A program made the position numbers and the translations under genes. This document shows positions 15,014 through 24,187 of a stretch of DNA of 64,000 nucleotides, in pieces (position 1 is the stretch's first letter; the number at the start of each line of letters is the position of its first letter). Source of the DNA: Candidatus Flavonifractor intestinipullorum (GTDB lineage: Bacteria; Bacillota; Clostridia; Oscillospirales; Oscillospiraceae); assembly GCA_019118925.1 (NCBI GenBank), contig DWYC01000087.1:87905-151904 (forward strand), given 5' to 3'. The notes below the pieces were generated by a model. The model was not told the DNA's origin, did not search any database, and was given only the letters and a program-made list of their open reading frames with translations.

Positions 15014-18000
15014 TCATACAACCACCAGGCGGATCAGAATGTCGCCCAGGCTGTTCCCGGTGCTAAAGTTGTCCGAGTAAAACAGCGATACGGCAAACGT
15101 GTCGCTCCCGTTTGTGTCCAGGCTGGAGATATCCAGGTCCAGGGTGGTGTGGGTGCTGCCGTCCACATAGTAGGCCCCCAGCTGTTCCCAGGAGTAGCCG
15201 TCCAGCCGGGCCACCCAGAGGGTGAAGAGATCCTCCCCGGACTCCCCGCCGGTGTCGATGTCAATATCCAGCGTCACCGTATCTCCCTGGTGGATGCGCT
15301 CGCTGACGGCGTCGTTGCTGCCGATGGAGAGCGAGACAGGGATCACGATATTCTCCGGCTCCCGGGCCGAGACAGTGACGGTACACTGATCGCGGAAGGT
15401 CTGCCCGCCGGCGGTCACCGAGGCGGTGATGACGGCGGTGCCCTCCCCCTTGGCGGTCACCGTGCCGCCGGAGACGGCGGCGATATCGCTGTCGCTGCTG
15501 CTCCAAACGGTGGGGCCGATGTCGGTGGTGTTGGTAAAGGAGCTGGAGAAGCCCAGCATTTGGGACTCTCCCACGGAGAGGGCGAGTTCGCCCGGCTCAA
15601 TGGTCACATTGCCGATGATCTCCGGCACCTCCACCGTCACAGCGCAGGAGGCCGAGTAGGTCTGTCCGCCGTAGGTCATGGAGGCGGTGATGGTGGCGCT
15701 GCCGCCTCCCTCGGCAGTCACCCGGCCGGAAGAGCTGACGGAAGCCACGCCGGGGTCGCTGCTGCTCCAGGTGACGCGCTGTCCGGCGGGGGTGGTGTAG
15801 ACCGTCAGATCCTGAGAGAGGGGGACCTCCAGCGTCAGGGAGCTGTGGGAGAGGGTAATCCCCGCCGCCTCGCTCACCGTCACCCGGCACTCGTCGGAGT
15901 AGGTGGTGTTGCCGTAGGTCATGGAGGCGGTGATGGTGGCGCTGCCCGCCCCCACGGCGGTAACGGCGCCGGAGGAACTGACGGAAGCCACACCCGAGTC
16001 GCTGCTGCGCCAGGTGACGGAGGAATTGGTGGGAGAGGTGCGGGCGGTGAGGGTGCGCTGCTGCCCGGCCTCCAGGGCCAGCGTGTGATCGGAGAGGGTG
16101 AGAGAACCGCCGGGGGACACGCTCACATGGCAGGAGTCGGAGTAGAGGACCCCGTCGTAGGTCATGGAGGCGACAATGGTGGTGCTGCCGGTTCCCTCGG
16201 CGGTGACCCGGCCGGAGGAGCTGACGGAGGCCACGCTGGGGTCATCGCTGCGCCAGGTGATGGACTGCCCGGCGGGCGTGGCGTCCGCATCCAGCCAATA
16301 GGTCTCGCCCTCCAGGAGGGAAATTCCGCTGCTGCTGATGGTCAAGCCCGCCGTGGGGGTGACGGTGACGCTGCAGGCGGCATGGCAGCGGTAACTGCCG
16401 AAGACGGCGGTGACGGTGATGGTGGTCCGGCCCTCCCCCTGGGCGGTGACCGAGCCGCCGCCGGCGGTGGCCACCTGGCTGTCGGCGCTCTCCCAGAGGA
16501 TCTCGTCGGGCTCGTAGGGATAGCTGCCCACCGAGAGAATCTCCCACTCCCCCGGCGTGAGGGTGAGCGAGGTGTCGGAGAGGGAGATCTCCGGCTCGAC
16601 CACCCGGACGGTGCAATGGTCGGAGTAAACCTGGCCGTTATGGACGATGGAGGCGGTGATCGTGGCCTCGCCGTCCTGCTTGGGGGTGACCCAGCCGTAG
16701 GCGTTCACCTCGGCCACCGCGGGGTCGCTGCTCTGCCAGGAGATGGAGGCATTGCTGGGGTAGACTGCCGCATCTGTGCCCAGAGAGGTCCCGCTCCCCA
16801 GCGTCAGCAGGAGGGAGGACTCGGAGAGCACGACGCTGCCCACCTCGCCCTCGGCCACCGTCACGGCGCAGGCGGCGGAGTAGGTGCGCCCGCTCAGGGA
16901 GCACTGGGCGGTAATGGTGCAGGAGCCGGGGGACTGGGCGGTAATGACGCCGGAGGCGCTGACGCTGGCCACGGCGCTGTTGCTGCTGCTCCAGCGCACC
17001 GAGACCCCGGACGGGTAGCCGGAGGCGGAGAGGGTGGCCTGGGCCCCCGCCGAGAGGGTGAGGGTGGAGCGGTTCAGCCGCGGCGTATAGTCCTGCACGA
17101 CGACGGAGCAGGACACGGAGCTGCCCCCGCTGGAGACGGTAATGGTGGCCTGCCCGGCGCCTGCGGCGGTGACGGAGCCGTTGGAGACGCTGACCACACT
17201 GGAGTCGCTGGAGCTCCAGCGGTAGCTTCCGCCGCCCCCCGAGGCCCGCAGCGTCACGCGGTCCCCCACGTAGAGGCGCAGGGAGCTGCGGTTGAGCTGG
17301 AGCGGGGCGCTCTGGGGGGCCTGGGACTCCGAAGTCCCCTCTTCCGCAGGCTGCTCCAGGGCCGGGTCGGGGCCCTGGCTCACATAGAGAGTCACCGGCG
17401 TACCCGCGGAGAGGGGCTCTCCCATTTCCACGCTCTGGCGGATGACGATGCCCTGGGCCACGTCGGCGCTGTATTCGTATTCCACGCTCACCACCGCGCC
17501 CATCTGAGTCAGGAGGGCGGAGGCCTCCTCCAGGGCGTAATAGGCCACGTCGGGGGCGGTGCCCTCCGGCGTCTCGGCCTCCAGCGGGGCGCTGAGATAG
17601 AGTTCGACCTGGGTGTCCTCCTCCACCACGGCGCCGGCGTCCACACTCTGGTAGAGCACCAGGTCCACCGGAATGGTGTCCGAGCGCTTCCGCCCGCCGA
17701 TGACGGGGCGCAGAGACTGCTCGTCCAGCATCTCCTGGGCCACGCCCACCGAGTAGTTGACCACGCTGGGCACCCGGGTCATCCCCTCGCCCAGGGCGAT
17801 CTCGGTGTTCAGCTCGGCCTGCTCGCCCAGATGGCCGGTGAAGAGAAGGGCCAGAAGCACCAGGACCAGCGCACCCGCCGCCGGCACGGCGATCTTCAAC
17901 GCCAGCGGCCAGCGCAGCACGTCCAGGGGCTTGATATGTCCGCTGCGGCGCTTGACGCCGTCGGGGGAGGTGAGCTCCTGCCAGAAGGCCTCCGCCGAGG

Positions 18001-18934
18001 CCGTGCGGTCCTCCACCCGGACGTTCATGGCGTTTAAGATGGCGTTTTCCAGGTCCCGGTCCAATTTCGCGTGCCTGGAGGGGGGCTCGAGAATGTCTTT
18101 GCGCTTCTTCTCCAGCCAGGCCCGCCGCTCCAGCGCGTCGGGGGGCGTCACACCGGTGATCATCCGGTAGAGTACGGCGGCCAGGGCGTACACGTCGGTC
18201 CAGGGGCCCTGATCGCCCCGGCTGCGGTACTGCTCCTCGGGGGAGTAGCCGGGCTTGATGATGACGGTGAGACTCCGGCTGTGGGACGTGGTGGCGTAGC
18301 GGGCGGCGCCGAAGTCGATGAGTTTGACCCGGCCGTCCCGGGTGAGGAAAATATTGTCGGGGGCGATGTCCCGGTGGAGGATGCCCGCCTGGTGCACCGC
18401 CTCCAGGGAGCGGATCACCGGCTCCAACAGCGCAACCGCCCGCTCCGGCGGGAGCTTGCCCTCCCGCTCCAGACAGGCGGCCAGGGTCTCGCCCTCCAGA
18501 TACTCCATCACCAGATAGGCGGTCTGATTGGCCTCAAAGCTGTCAAATACCCGGACAATGCCCGGCTCGTCCTGGAACTTGACCAGGCGCTTGGCCTCGT
18601 CCACAAATTTGCCCAGGCCGTCGGCAAACTGCTGGGCCTTATTGCCCTGAAAGACCGTCACCCGGCTCTGTCCGGCCATGCGGGTGGCAAATTCACTGGG
18701 CAGGTACTCCTTGACGGCCACCGCCTGGCCCAGAACCTGGTCCCAGCCCAGATAGGTCACGCCGAAGCCGCCGTACCCCAGCACCCGGCCGATGAGATAC
18801 CGCCCGGCCAGAAGGGTGCCCGGGGCCATATGCAGCGGGCTCTCCGCCGGAGCGCCCGCCTCATAGCCGCAGTAGGGGCACACCTCGTATGTACTCTCAT
18901 ATTCGGCCATACAGCCCAAACACCTCTGGCGCAT
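15014..18934 (-). CDS. Zinc-ribbon Ser/Thr kinase with two PASTA domains and eight Ig-like (BIG2) repeats
   Basis: This 1306-aa membrane kinase is the first gene of the operon. A zinc ribbon (CLGC, CPYCG) covers residues 5-24. The kinase domain is about 38-305 (GYGGFGVTY, VAVKEYLPS, HRDIAPDN, LIDFGAARY, YSPEEQY). A membrane helix (KIAVPAAGALVLVLLALLF) lies near 365-385. Outside are two PASTA-like units (PSVVNYSVGVAQEMLDEQ; PDVAYYALEEASALLTQ). Eight tandem Ig-like repeats of about 80 residues follow, each with a WxSSDxxVAxV core, and then a unique C-terminal 105 residues. PASTA kinases bind peptidoglycan fragments, and BIG2 repeats usually bind surface ligands. Repeats 5-7 are nearly identical. 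The ATG at 18934 follows GAGGGAG. Confidence 0.92.
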   Translation of the reverse strand: MRQRCLGCMAEYESTYEVCPYCGYEAGAPAESPLHMAPGTLLAGRYLIGRVLGYGGFGVTYLGWDQVLGQAVAVKEYLPSEFATRMAGQSRVTVFQGNKAQQFADGLGKFVDEAKRLVKFQDEPGIVRVFDSFEANQTAYLVMEYLEGETLAACLEREGKLPPERAVALLEPVIRSLEAVHQAGILHRDIAPDNIFLTRDGRVKLIDFGAARYATTSHSRSLTVIIKPGYSPEEQYRSRGDQGPWTDVYALAAVLYRMITGVTPPDALERRAWLEKKRKDILEPPSRHAKLDRDLENAILNAMNVRVEDRTASAEAFWQELTSPDGVKRRSGHIKPLDVLRWPLALKIAVPAAGALVLVLLALLFTGHLGEQAELNTEIALGEGMTRVPSVVNYSVGVAQEMLDEQSLRPVIGGRKRSDTIPVDLVLYQSVDAGAVVEEDTQVELYLSAPLEAETPEGTAPDVAYYALEEASALLTQMGAVVSVEYEYSADVAQGIVIRQSVEMGEPLSAGTPVTLYVSQGPDPALEQPAEEGTSESQAPQSAPLQLNRSSLRLYVGDRVTLRASGGGGSYRWSSSDSSVVSVSNGSVTAAGAGQATITVSSGGSSVSCSVVVQDYTPRLNRSTLTLSAGAQATLSASGYPSGVSVRWSSSNSAVASVSASGVITAQSPGSCTITAQCSLSGRTYSAACAVTVAEGEVGSVVLSESSLLLTLGSGTSLGTDAAVYPSNASISWQSSDPAVAEVNAYGWVTPKQDGEATITASIVHNGQVYSDHCTVRVVEPEISLSDTSLTLTPGEWEILSVGSYPYEPDEILWESADSQVATAGGGSVTAQGEGRTTITVTAVFGSYRCHAACSVTVTPTAGLTISSSGISLLEGETYWLDADATPAGQSITWRSDDPSVASVSSSGRVTAEGTGSTTIVASMTYDGVLYSDSCHVSVSPGGSLTLSDHTLALEAGQQRTLTARTSPTNSSVTWRSSDSGVASVSSSGAVTAVGAGSATITASMTYGNTTYSDECRVTVSEAAGITLSHSSLTLEVPLSQDLTVYTTPAGQRVTWSSSDPGVASVSSSGRVTAEGGGSATITASMTYGGQTYSASCAVTVEVPEIIGNVTIEPGELALSVGESQMLGFSSSFTNTTDIGPTVWSSSDSDIAAVSGGTVTAKGEGTAVITASVTAGGQTFRDQCTVTVSAREPENIVIPVSLSIGSNDAVSERIHQGDTVTLDIDIDTGGESGEDLFTLWVARLDGYSWEQLGAYYVDGSTHTTLDLDISSLDTNGSDTFAVSLFYSDNFSTGNSLGDILIRLVVV
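15590..17300. repeat. Tandem repeat region encoding Ig-like (BIG2) domains
   Basis: About 240-bp units recur within the kinase gene. The segment encoding VSSSGRVTAEG...TITASMTYG is nearly unchanged at about 15660-15740, 15900-15980 and 16140-16220, while outer units have diverged. This indicates recent duplication or gene conversion inside the reading frame and possible copy-number variation between strains. Confidence 0.75.
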
Positions 18935-18984
18935 CGTCTCTCCCTCTCTGCCGGGATATGCCCGGCGCATAAAATACCGCTCTC

Positions 18985-18990
18985 ATTATA
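18985..18990 (-). promoter_or_regulatory. -10 box for the kinase/phosphatase/FHA operon
   Basis: On the minus strand a perfect TATAAT lies 50 bp before the first kinase ATG. The hexamer 17 bp upstream is TGCAAG, a weak -35, so the promoter may need an activator or be of low strength. No other promoter-like sequence was seen within the six genes. Confidence 0.6.
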
Positions 18991-19056
18991 GCGCGGCACG
19001 CCCGTTCCTTGCATTAACACAGGTTAATCACGGCAAAAACAGGGCGTTTAAACAGA

Positions 19057-19085
19057 CATCCCCCCCGGCAGTGCCGGGAGGGATG
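19057..19085 (-). terminator. Probable terminator of the CNNM gene
   Basis: The inverted repeat CATCCC-CCCGGC / GCCGGG-A-GGGATG with a short loop lies just after the stop codon. On the minus strand the following sequence has only short T runs, so efficiency is uncertain. Confidence 0.5.
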
Positions 19086-19093
19086 GAAGGAAA

Positions 19094-20434
19094 TCAGTCC
19101 TCCTGGCCGGAGGGTTCCTCCGGAGGGAGCTTGGAGACCAGGGACCACTCCACCCGGCGCTCCTTCCAGGACTCCACCTGGATATGCAGGCCGTGAATGT
19201 CCAGCACCAGAAGATCGTCCCCGTCGGGAATCACGGAAATCTGGGCGGTCACCAGACCGCTGAGGGTCTCGGCCTCCTCGTCGTCGGGGAAGGAGATCTC
19301 CAGCGCGTCGGCCAGGTCGTCCAGCTCCGCCGAGCCGGCCACCCGCCACAGATTTTCGCCCAGGCGGATGATCTGCTGTTCGTCCTGGGGGTCGAATTCG
19401 TCGTAGATTTTGCCCACCAGCTCCTCCAGCAGATCCTCCATGGTCACCAGGCCTGCGGTGCCGCCGTACTCGTCCACCACGATGGCCAGATGGACTTTCC
19501 GGCTCTGAAGGTCCCGGAAGAGGGCCCCCGCCGGCACCGACTCGGGCACAAAATAGGCCGGCCGAAGCAGCTCGCGCAGGGGGAGAGGCCGCTCCCGGCG
19601 GGCATTGAGGAAGTAATCCCGGCTGGAGAGGATGCCGATGACGTCGTCCGCGTCCTCGTCATAGACGGGGAAGCGGGACAGGCCGCTCTCCTGGATGGTG
19701 CGCAGGATTTCCTCATCCTCGTCGCCCACCCAGAGCATAACCACATCGGTGCGGTGAATCATCACGTCCTCTGCGGTCAGGTCGCTGAAGTCGAATACAT
19801 TTTCAATGAACTGTTTCTCACTGGAGTCAATGGCCCCTCGTTCCTCTCCGATGTCCACCATCATGCGGATTCCCTCTTCGGAGACGTCGTCCTCCTCCTG
19901 ATTGGGGTCGATGTGGAACAGCCGGAGCATCCCGTTGGTAGAGGCGGTGAGCAGCCAGATCACCGGGCGCATCAGCACCGAGAGGATGTAGACAATGTTG
20001 CAGGAAAAGCGGGCCACAGCCTCGCTTTTCTTCATGGCCACCCGCTTGGGGACCAGTTCGCCAAAGACCAGCGTGAAGTAGGCCAGCAGCAGCGTGATGG
20101 CAATCAGAGAGAAGGTGTGCACCGCCGCCACGGCCCCCCCGCTCAGGGCGAACCGCTCCACCAGCCAGCCCGAAAGGCGCCCGGCCAGATTGTCGGCGGC
20201 AAAGGCCGAACCGAGCAGGTTGGCCAGGGTAATGCCGATCTGAATGGTGGAGAGAAATCCGGTGGAGTTTTCCACAATGGAGAGCAGCCGGGCCGATTTT
20301 TTATCGCCGTCCTCAGCCTGACGGCGGATTACCGCCTCATTCAGAGAGATCACGGCGATCTCCGTGGCGGCAAAAAAGGCGTTGAGCGCAATGAGTATGA
20401 CCTGAAGAAGCAGCTGAGGCCATAATGGGGGCAA
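19094..20434 (-). CDS. CNNM/CorC-type transporter (DUF21, CBS pair, CorC-HlyC domain)
   Basis: This 446-aa protein of the hemolysin C/CorC family is usually linked to Mg2+ or other divalent cation export. An N-terminal DUF21 membrane domain (three or four helices, with [25 protein letters not shown]) is followed by two CBS motifs ([30 protein letters not shown]). A C-terminal CorC_HlyC domain contains [28 protein letters not shown]. The start is an unusual TTG at 20434 with a strong AAGGAGG ribosome site 8 nt upstream. A second, separate CNNM gene occurs at 51362. It is divergent from the CLC gene. Confidence 0.93.
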   Translation of the reverse strand: MPPLWPQLLLQVILIALNAFFAATEIAVISLNEAVIRRQAEDGDKKSARLLSIVENSTGFLSTIQIGITLANLLGSAFAADNLAGRLSGWLVERFALSGGAVAAVHTFSLIAITLLLAYFTLVFGELVPKRVAMKKSEAVARFSCNIVYILSVLMRPVIWLLTASTNGMLRLFHIDPNQEEDDVSEEGIRMMVDIGEERGAIDSSEKQFIENVFDFSDLTAEDVMIHRTDVVMLWVGDEDEEILRTIQESGLSRFPVYDEDADDVIGILSSRDYFLNARRERPLPLRELLRPAYFVPESVPAGALFRDLQSRKVHLAIVVDEYGGTAGLVTMEDLLEELVGKIYDEFDPQDEQQIIRLGENLWRVAGSAELDDLADALEISFPDDEEAETLSGLVTAQISVIPDGDDLLVLDIHGLHIQVESWKERRVEWSLVSKLPPEEPSGQED

Positions 20435-20598
20435 GACAAATTCCTCCTTAACTAAAATAAGATTGAGTATGCGCCGTACGAAAAGAAGTATACCATATTT
20501 CTAAAAAAAATCCACTGGGGGGTGGGAAAAAACTTTTCCCCCATGGTATAATGGAGGCATTCTCACGGCCGGACCGGAGAGAACGGAGGAGGACCCGG

Positions 20599-21915
20599 AT
20601 GCACACGCAAGCATGGAAGCAAACGCTGCGGCACCACTGGAGCGAGGGAGAGACGTTTCTGAAGTGGCTTTTGTTCGCGGGCATTATCGGCGTGGTGGTG
20701 GGCGGCGTGAGTTCGGCCTTCTACCACTGCTTTCACTGGGCCACCCGGGCCCGGGAGGCCAACCCCTGGCTCCTGCTTCTGCTGCCGGCGGGGGGCGCGG
20801 CCATTGTGCTGCTCTACCGCCTGCTGGGCATGGAGCAGGACCGGGGGACGAACTTTGTCCTGGTGGCAGTGCGGGAAAACACCCCCCTGCGCCTGCGCAC
20901 CGCGCCGCTGGTGTTTATTTCCACCGTCATCACCCATCTGGTGGGGGGCTCTTCCGGCCGGGAGGGGGCCATCTTACAGATCGGCGGCTCCATCTCCTCC
21001 AAGATCGGCCGCTGGATGGGCCTGGACGACAAGGACAGCCGGGTCATCACCATGTGCGGCATGTCGGCGGCCTTCTCCGCCCTGTTCGGCACGCCGCTGA
21101 CGGCGGCCGTTTTTGCCATGGAAGTGGTGAGCGTGGGGGTGATGTACTACGCCGCCATCGTGCCCTGCGCCATCGCGGCCATCACCGGACTCTGGGTTGC
21201 GCAGGCCTGCCAGGTGCCCGGAACGGCCTACTCCCTGGCGGGCGTGCCCGACCTGGGGCCGGTGAGCCTCCTCCAGACGGTGGTTATGGGGGCCCTCTTC
21301 GCGCTCTTGTCCATCCTGTTCTGCCTGATGATGCACCTGGCGGGGCACCTCTACCAGCGCGGCTTCCCCAACCCGGTGGCCCGGGGGGCGGCGGGCGGAG
21401 GCGTGGTCATCGCCCTGACCGTGCTGGTGTGGATATGGAACCCCTTTTCCTTTGACTACAACGGCGCGGGGGAGGCGGTGATTCACGCCGCCATCGAGGG
21501 CCAGGTCCGGCCGGAGGCCTTTTTCCTGAAAATCCTCTTCACCGCGGCCACGCTGGGGGCGGGGTTCAAAGGGGGCGAGATCGTGCCGGCCTTTTTTACC
21601 GGGGCGACCTTCGGCGGCACGGTGGCCCCCCTGCTGGGACTGGACCCCTCTTTCGGCGCGGGGCTGGGCATGGTCAGCGTCTTTTGCGGCGTCACCAACT
21701 GCCCCATGACCTCGCTGCTGATGGCGCTGGAGCTCTTCGGCGGCGGAAGCCGGGGGATGTTTACGGGGCAGAGCCTGTGCCTGTTTGCGGTGTCCATCGC
21801 CGTGTCCTATATGCTCTCGGGGTACTATGGCCTGTATAGCGAGCAGAAAATCGTGTATAGTAAGTTCAGACCGGAATTTATCAACCGAAAGGCGAATGAG
21901 GATGAACCAGACTGA
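20599..21915 (+). CDS. CLC-family anion transporter, CLC-F-like (probable fluoride/H+ antiporter)
   Basis: This 438-aa membrane protein has about ten helices. The ion-path motif is GGSSGREGAILQIGGSIS and keeps the gating Glu of antiporters. A second motif is GTPLTAAVFAMEV, and a third is KGGEIVPAFFTGATFGG. It lacks the GSGIP motif of classical chloride CLCs and instead shows the THLVGGSSGREG pattern I associate with the CLC-F branch that expels fluoride. I found no fluoride riboswitch upstream. The ATG at 20599 follows GGAGGAGG. An extended -10 (TGGTATAAT, about 20543-20551) lies before it. Its stop overlaps the next gene by 20 bp. Confidence 0.85.
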   Translation: MHTQAWKQTLRHHWSEGETFLKWLLFAGIIGVVVGGVSSAFYHCFHWATRAREANPWLLLLLPAGGAAIVLLYRLLGMEQDRGTNFVLVAVRENTPLRLRTAPLVFISTVITHLVGGSSGREGAILQIGGSISSKIGRWMGLDDKDSRVITMCGMSAAFSALFGTPLTAAVFAMEVVSVGVMYYAAIVPCAIAAITGLWVAQACQVPGTAYSLAGVPDLGPVSLLQTVVMGALFALLSILFCLMMHLAGHLYQRGFPNPVARGAAGGGVVIALTVLVWIWNPFSFDYNGAGEAVIHAAIEGQVRPEAFFLKILFTAATLGAGFKGGEIVPAFFTGATFGGTVAPLLGLDPSFGAGLGMVSVFCGVTNCPMTSLLMALELFGGGSRGMFTGQSLCLFAVSIAVSYMLSGYYGLYSEQKIVYSKFRPEFINRKANEDEPD

Positions 21916-23503
21916 ACAGATTTTCTGCAACGGGCCCATTGTGACGCTGGAGGAGGGCCCGGCCCCCCAGGCCGTGCTGGTCCGGGGAGAGCGCATCGCC
22001 GCCCTGGGGAGCCGGGCGGAGCTGGAGGCCATGGCGCCCGGAGCGCTGCGCCGGGATCTGGAGGGGCGGGCGCTGCTGCCCGCGTTTCTGGACGCCCACA
22101 GCCACATCACCGCCGTGGCCGCCACCCTGGACCTGTGCCCCCTGGGGGACGCGGCCTCCCCGGAGGAGGCCGCCCAACGGATGGCCCGATTCCGGGCGGA
22201 GCGGGCCATCCCGGAGGGGGAGTGGGTGATCGGCTTCGGCTACGACCACAATGTGTTCCCGGGGAAGGCCCACCCCACCCGGGCGGAGCTGGACCGGGCG
22301 CTGCCCCGGAATCCGGCGCTGATGACCCACGCCTCGGGGCACATGGGGACGGCCAACGGCCTGGCCCTGTCCCGTTTGGGCCTGAGCCGGGATACCCCTG
22401 ACCCGGAGGGCGGACGCCTGGGCCGGGACGCGGGGGGAGCGCTCACCGGCTATCTGGAGGAGGCCGCCTTTTTTGCGGCCGCCGGACAGATCCCCAAGCC
22501 CTCGCCCGCCCAGGCCCTGGCCAATCTGGAGCGGGCCCAGGAGGTCTACCTCGCCCACGGCATTACCCTGGCCCAGGACGGCCGCACCGGCAGGGCGGAG
22601 GACCAGCTTCTCTCCACCCTGGCGGCCCGGGACCGGCTGAAGCTGGAGGTGGTGGGCTACGCCGACCTCCAGCATTGCCCGGAGCTGGTCCGGCGCCCCC
22701 CGGTGGGACGCTACCGGGTGGGAGGCTATAAAATCTTCCTGGACGGCTCCCCCCAGGGGCGCACAGCCTGGATGCGGGAGCCCTATCTGGGGGGCGAGGC
22801 GGACTACCGCGGCTACCCGGCCCACACCGACGAGGAGGTGGCCGCTGCGGTGGAGCGCGCCCTCCGGGAGGGGAGGCAGATTTTGGCCCACTGCAACGGG
22901 GACGCCGCCGCCGGACAGTTTCTAACGGCCTGCCGCCGGGCCCAGGAGCGGGTGGGGCGGCCGGTGGGGACCATCCGGCCGGTGATGATTCACGCCCAGA
23001 CCGTGGGGAGCGATCAGCTCCGGGAGGCGGCGGAACTGGGGGTCATTCCCTCCTTTTTTGCCGCCCACATCTGGTACTGGGGGGATGTGCACCTGGAGAA
23101 CCTGGGACGCGCGCGGGGAGCGCACATCAGCCCCGCGGGGACCGCCGCCGGGCTGGGACTCCCCTTTACCCTCCACCAGGACTCCCCGGTTTTGCCCCCC
23201 GACCCGCTGGAGAGCGTATGGTGCGCCGTCTGCCGCCGCACCCGGGGCGGGGCGCGCCTGGCGGAGGAGGAGCGGGTTTCCCCCCGGGAGGCCCTGCGGG
23301 CGGTGACCCGCTATGCCGCCCGCCAGTACGGTCTGGAGCGGGAGCGGGGGCGCATTGTCCCCGGACAGCGGGCCGACTTTGTCCTCCTCTCCGGCGATCC
23401 CACGGCGGTGGAGCCCGAGGAGATCCGCTCGCTCCGGGTGGAGGAGACCATCCGGGCCGGGGAGACGGTCTACCGGGCCGGAATACAGAAGACAGACAGA
23501 TAG
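21896..23503 (+). CDS. Amidohydrolase family 3 protein (YtcJ-like)
   Basis: This 535-aa metal-dependent hydrolase is of the YtcJ/N-substituted-formamide-deformylase type. The N-terminal strand FCNGPIVTLEEGPAPQAVLVRG is a standard composite-domain start. Metal motifs are DAHSHI, a central GGYKIFLDGSPQGRTAWM with the Lys region, HCNGDAA, and HQDSPVLPPD. The C-terminus RIVPGQRADFVLLSGDP closes the beta domain. It has no signal peptide, so it is cytoplasmic. It overlaps the CLC gene (ATG at 21896, stop of CLC at 21915) and is followed 14 bp later by serine dehydratase. The substrate is unknown. Confidence 0.85.
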   Translation: MRMNQTEQIFCNGPIVTLEEGPAPQAVLVRGERIAALGSRAELEAMAPGALRRDLEGRALLPAFLDAHSHITAVAATLDLCPLGDAASPEEAAQRMARFRAERAIPEGEWVIGFGYDHNVFPGKAHPTRAELDRALPRNPALMTHASGHMGTANGLALSRLGLSRDTPDPEGGRLGRDAGGALTGYLEEAAFFAAAGQIPKPSPAQALANLERAQEVYLAHGITLAQDGRTGRAEDQLLSTLAARDRLKLEVVGYADLQHCPELVRRPPVGRYRVGGYKIFLDGSPQGRTAWMREPYLGGEADYRGYPAHTDEEVAAAVERALREGRQILAHCNGDAAAGQFLTACRRAQERVGRPVGTIRPVMIHAQTVGSDQLREAAELGVIPSFFAAHIWYWGDVHLENLGRARGAHISPAGTAAGLGLPFTLHQDSPVLPPDPLESVWCAVCRRTRGGARLAEEERVSPREALRAVTRYAARQYGLERERGRIVPGQRADFVLLSGDPTAVEPEEIRSLRVEETIRAGETVYRAGIQKTDR

Positions 23504-23517
23504 AAAGGACAGCGCAT

Positions 23518-24186
23518 ATGACCCTCTTTGACATCATGGGGCCGATTATGGTGGGGCCCTCCTCTTCACACACCGCCGGTGCGGTCCGCATCGGCCTCAT
23601 CACCCGGAAGCTGCTGGGCGGGGAGCCTGCGGGGGCCGAGCTGGTCCTCCACGGCTCCTTTGCCGCCACCGGAAGCGGCCACGGCACCGACCGGGCCCTC
23701 ATCGCGGGACTGCTGGGCATGGAGCCCGACGACGCCCGCATTCCCCAGAGCTTTGCCCTGGCGGGGCAGCGGGGCCTGGCGTTCCAGTTCCGCCACGGCG
23801 TGCTCAAGGACGCCCACCCCAATTCGGTAAAGATCACCGCTCAGGACGCCGCGGGCGGCCGCCTGACGGTGGTGGCCGCCTCTCTGGGGGGCGGGCGGGT
23901 GAAATTCACCTCGGTGGACGGCCTGCCCGCCGCGTTTTCCGGGGAGAAAAATACCCTCATCATCCGCAACGAGGACCGGGTGGGCGAAGTGGCGGCCATG
24001 GCCAACGCCCTCTCGGACAACCGGGTGAACATCGCCTCCATGCAGCTCTACCGAAATGTCAAGGGGGGCGAGGCCCTCATGGTGGTGGAGAGCGACGAGA
24101 CCATCTCGCCGGCCACGCTGGAGCGGCTGCGGGCGGTGGAAGGCATCCGGCGGGTGACCTATCTGGACGTGGGAGGAGAGAATTAA
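23518..24186 (+). CDS. sdaAB: L-serine dehydratase, beta subunit
   Basis: This 222-aa subunit of the iron-sulfur L-serine dehydratase converts L-serine to pyruvate and ammonia. The family motif is IMGPIMVGPSSSHTAGAVRIG at the N-terminus, with GSFAATGSGHGTDRALIAG following. The last 75 residues form an ACT domain (NTLIIRNEDRVGEVAAMANALSDNRVNIASM), typical of the clostridial two-subunit form and a possible allosteric site. ATG at 23518 follows AGAAAGGA. The alpha subunit starts 1 bp after its stop. Confidence 0.95.
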   Translation: MTLFDIMGPIMVGPSSSHTAGAVRIGLITRKLLGGEPAGAELVLHGSFAATGSGHGTDRALIAGLLGMEPDDARIPQSFALAGQRGLAFQFRHGVLKDAHPNSVKITAQDAAGGRLTVVAASLGGGRVKFTSVDGLPAAFSGEKNTLIIRNEDRVGEVAAMANALSDNRVNIASMQLYRNVKGGEALMVVESDETISPATLERLRAVEGIRRVTYLDVGGEN

Positions 24187-24187
24187 G

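Noticed and set aside
15590-17300. CRISPR-like or intergenic repeat array
   Set aside because: The repeats are about 240 bp, in frame, and encode Ig-like domains. There are no spacers.
14996-18037. Open frame of about 1000 codons on the plus strand, opposite the PASTA kinase
   Set aside because: It is a GC-rich antisense shadow. It is rich in Gly/His/Arg without motifs, while the minus strand has kinase, PASTA and Ig motifs.
20435-20598. Fluoride riboswitch upstream of the CLC gene
   Set aside because: I could not find the conserved GGNGAUGG and CUGAUG-type blocks. Only an extended -10 and a G/C-rich hairpin are visible.
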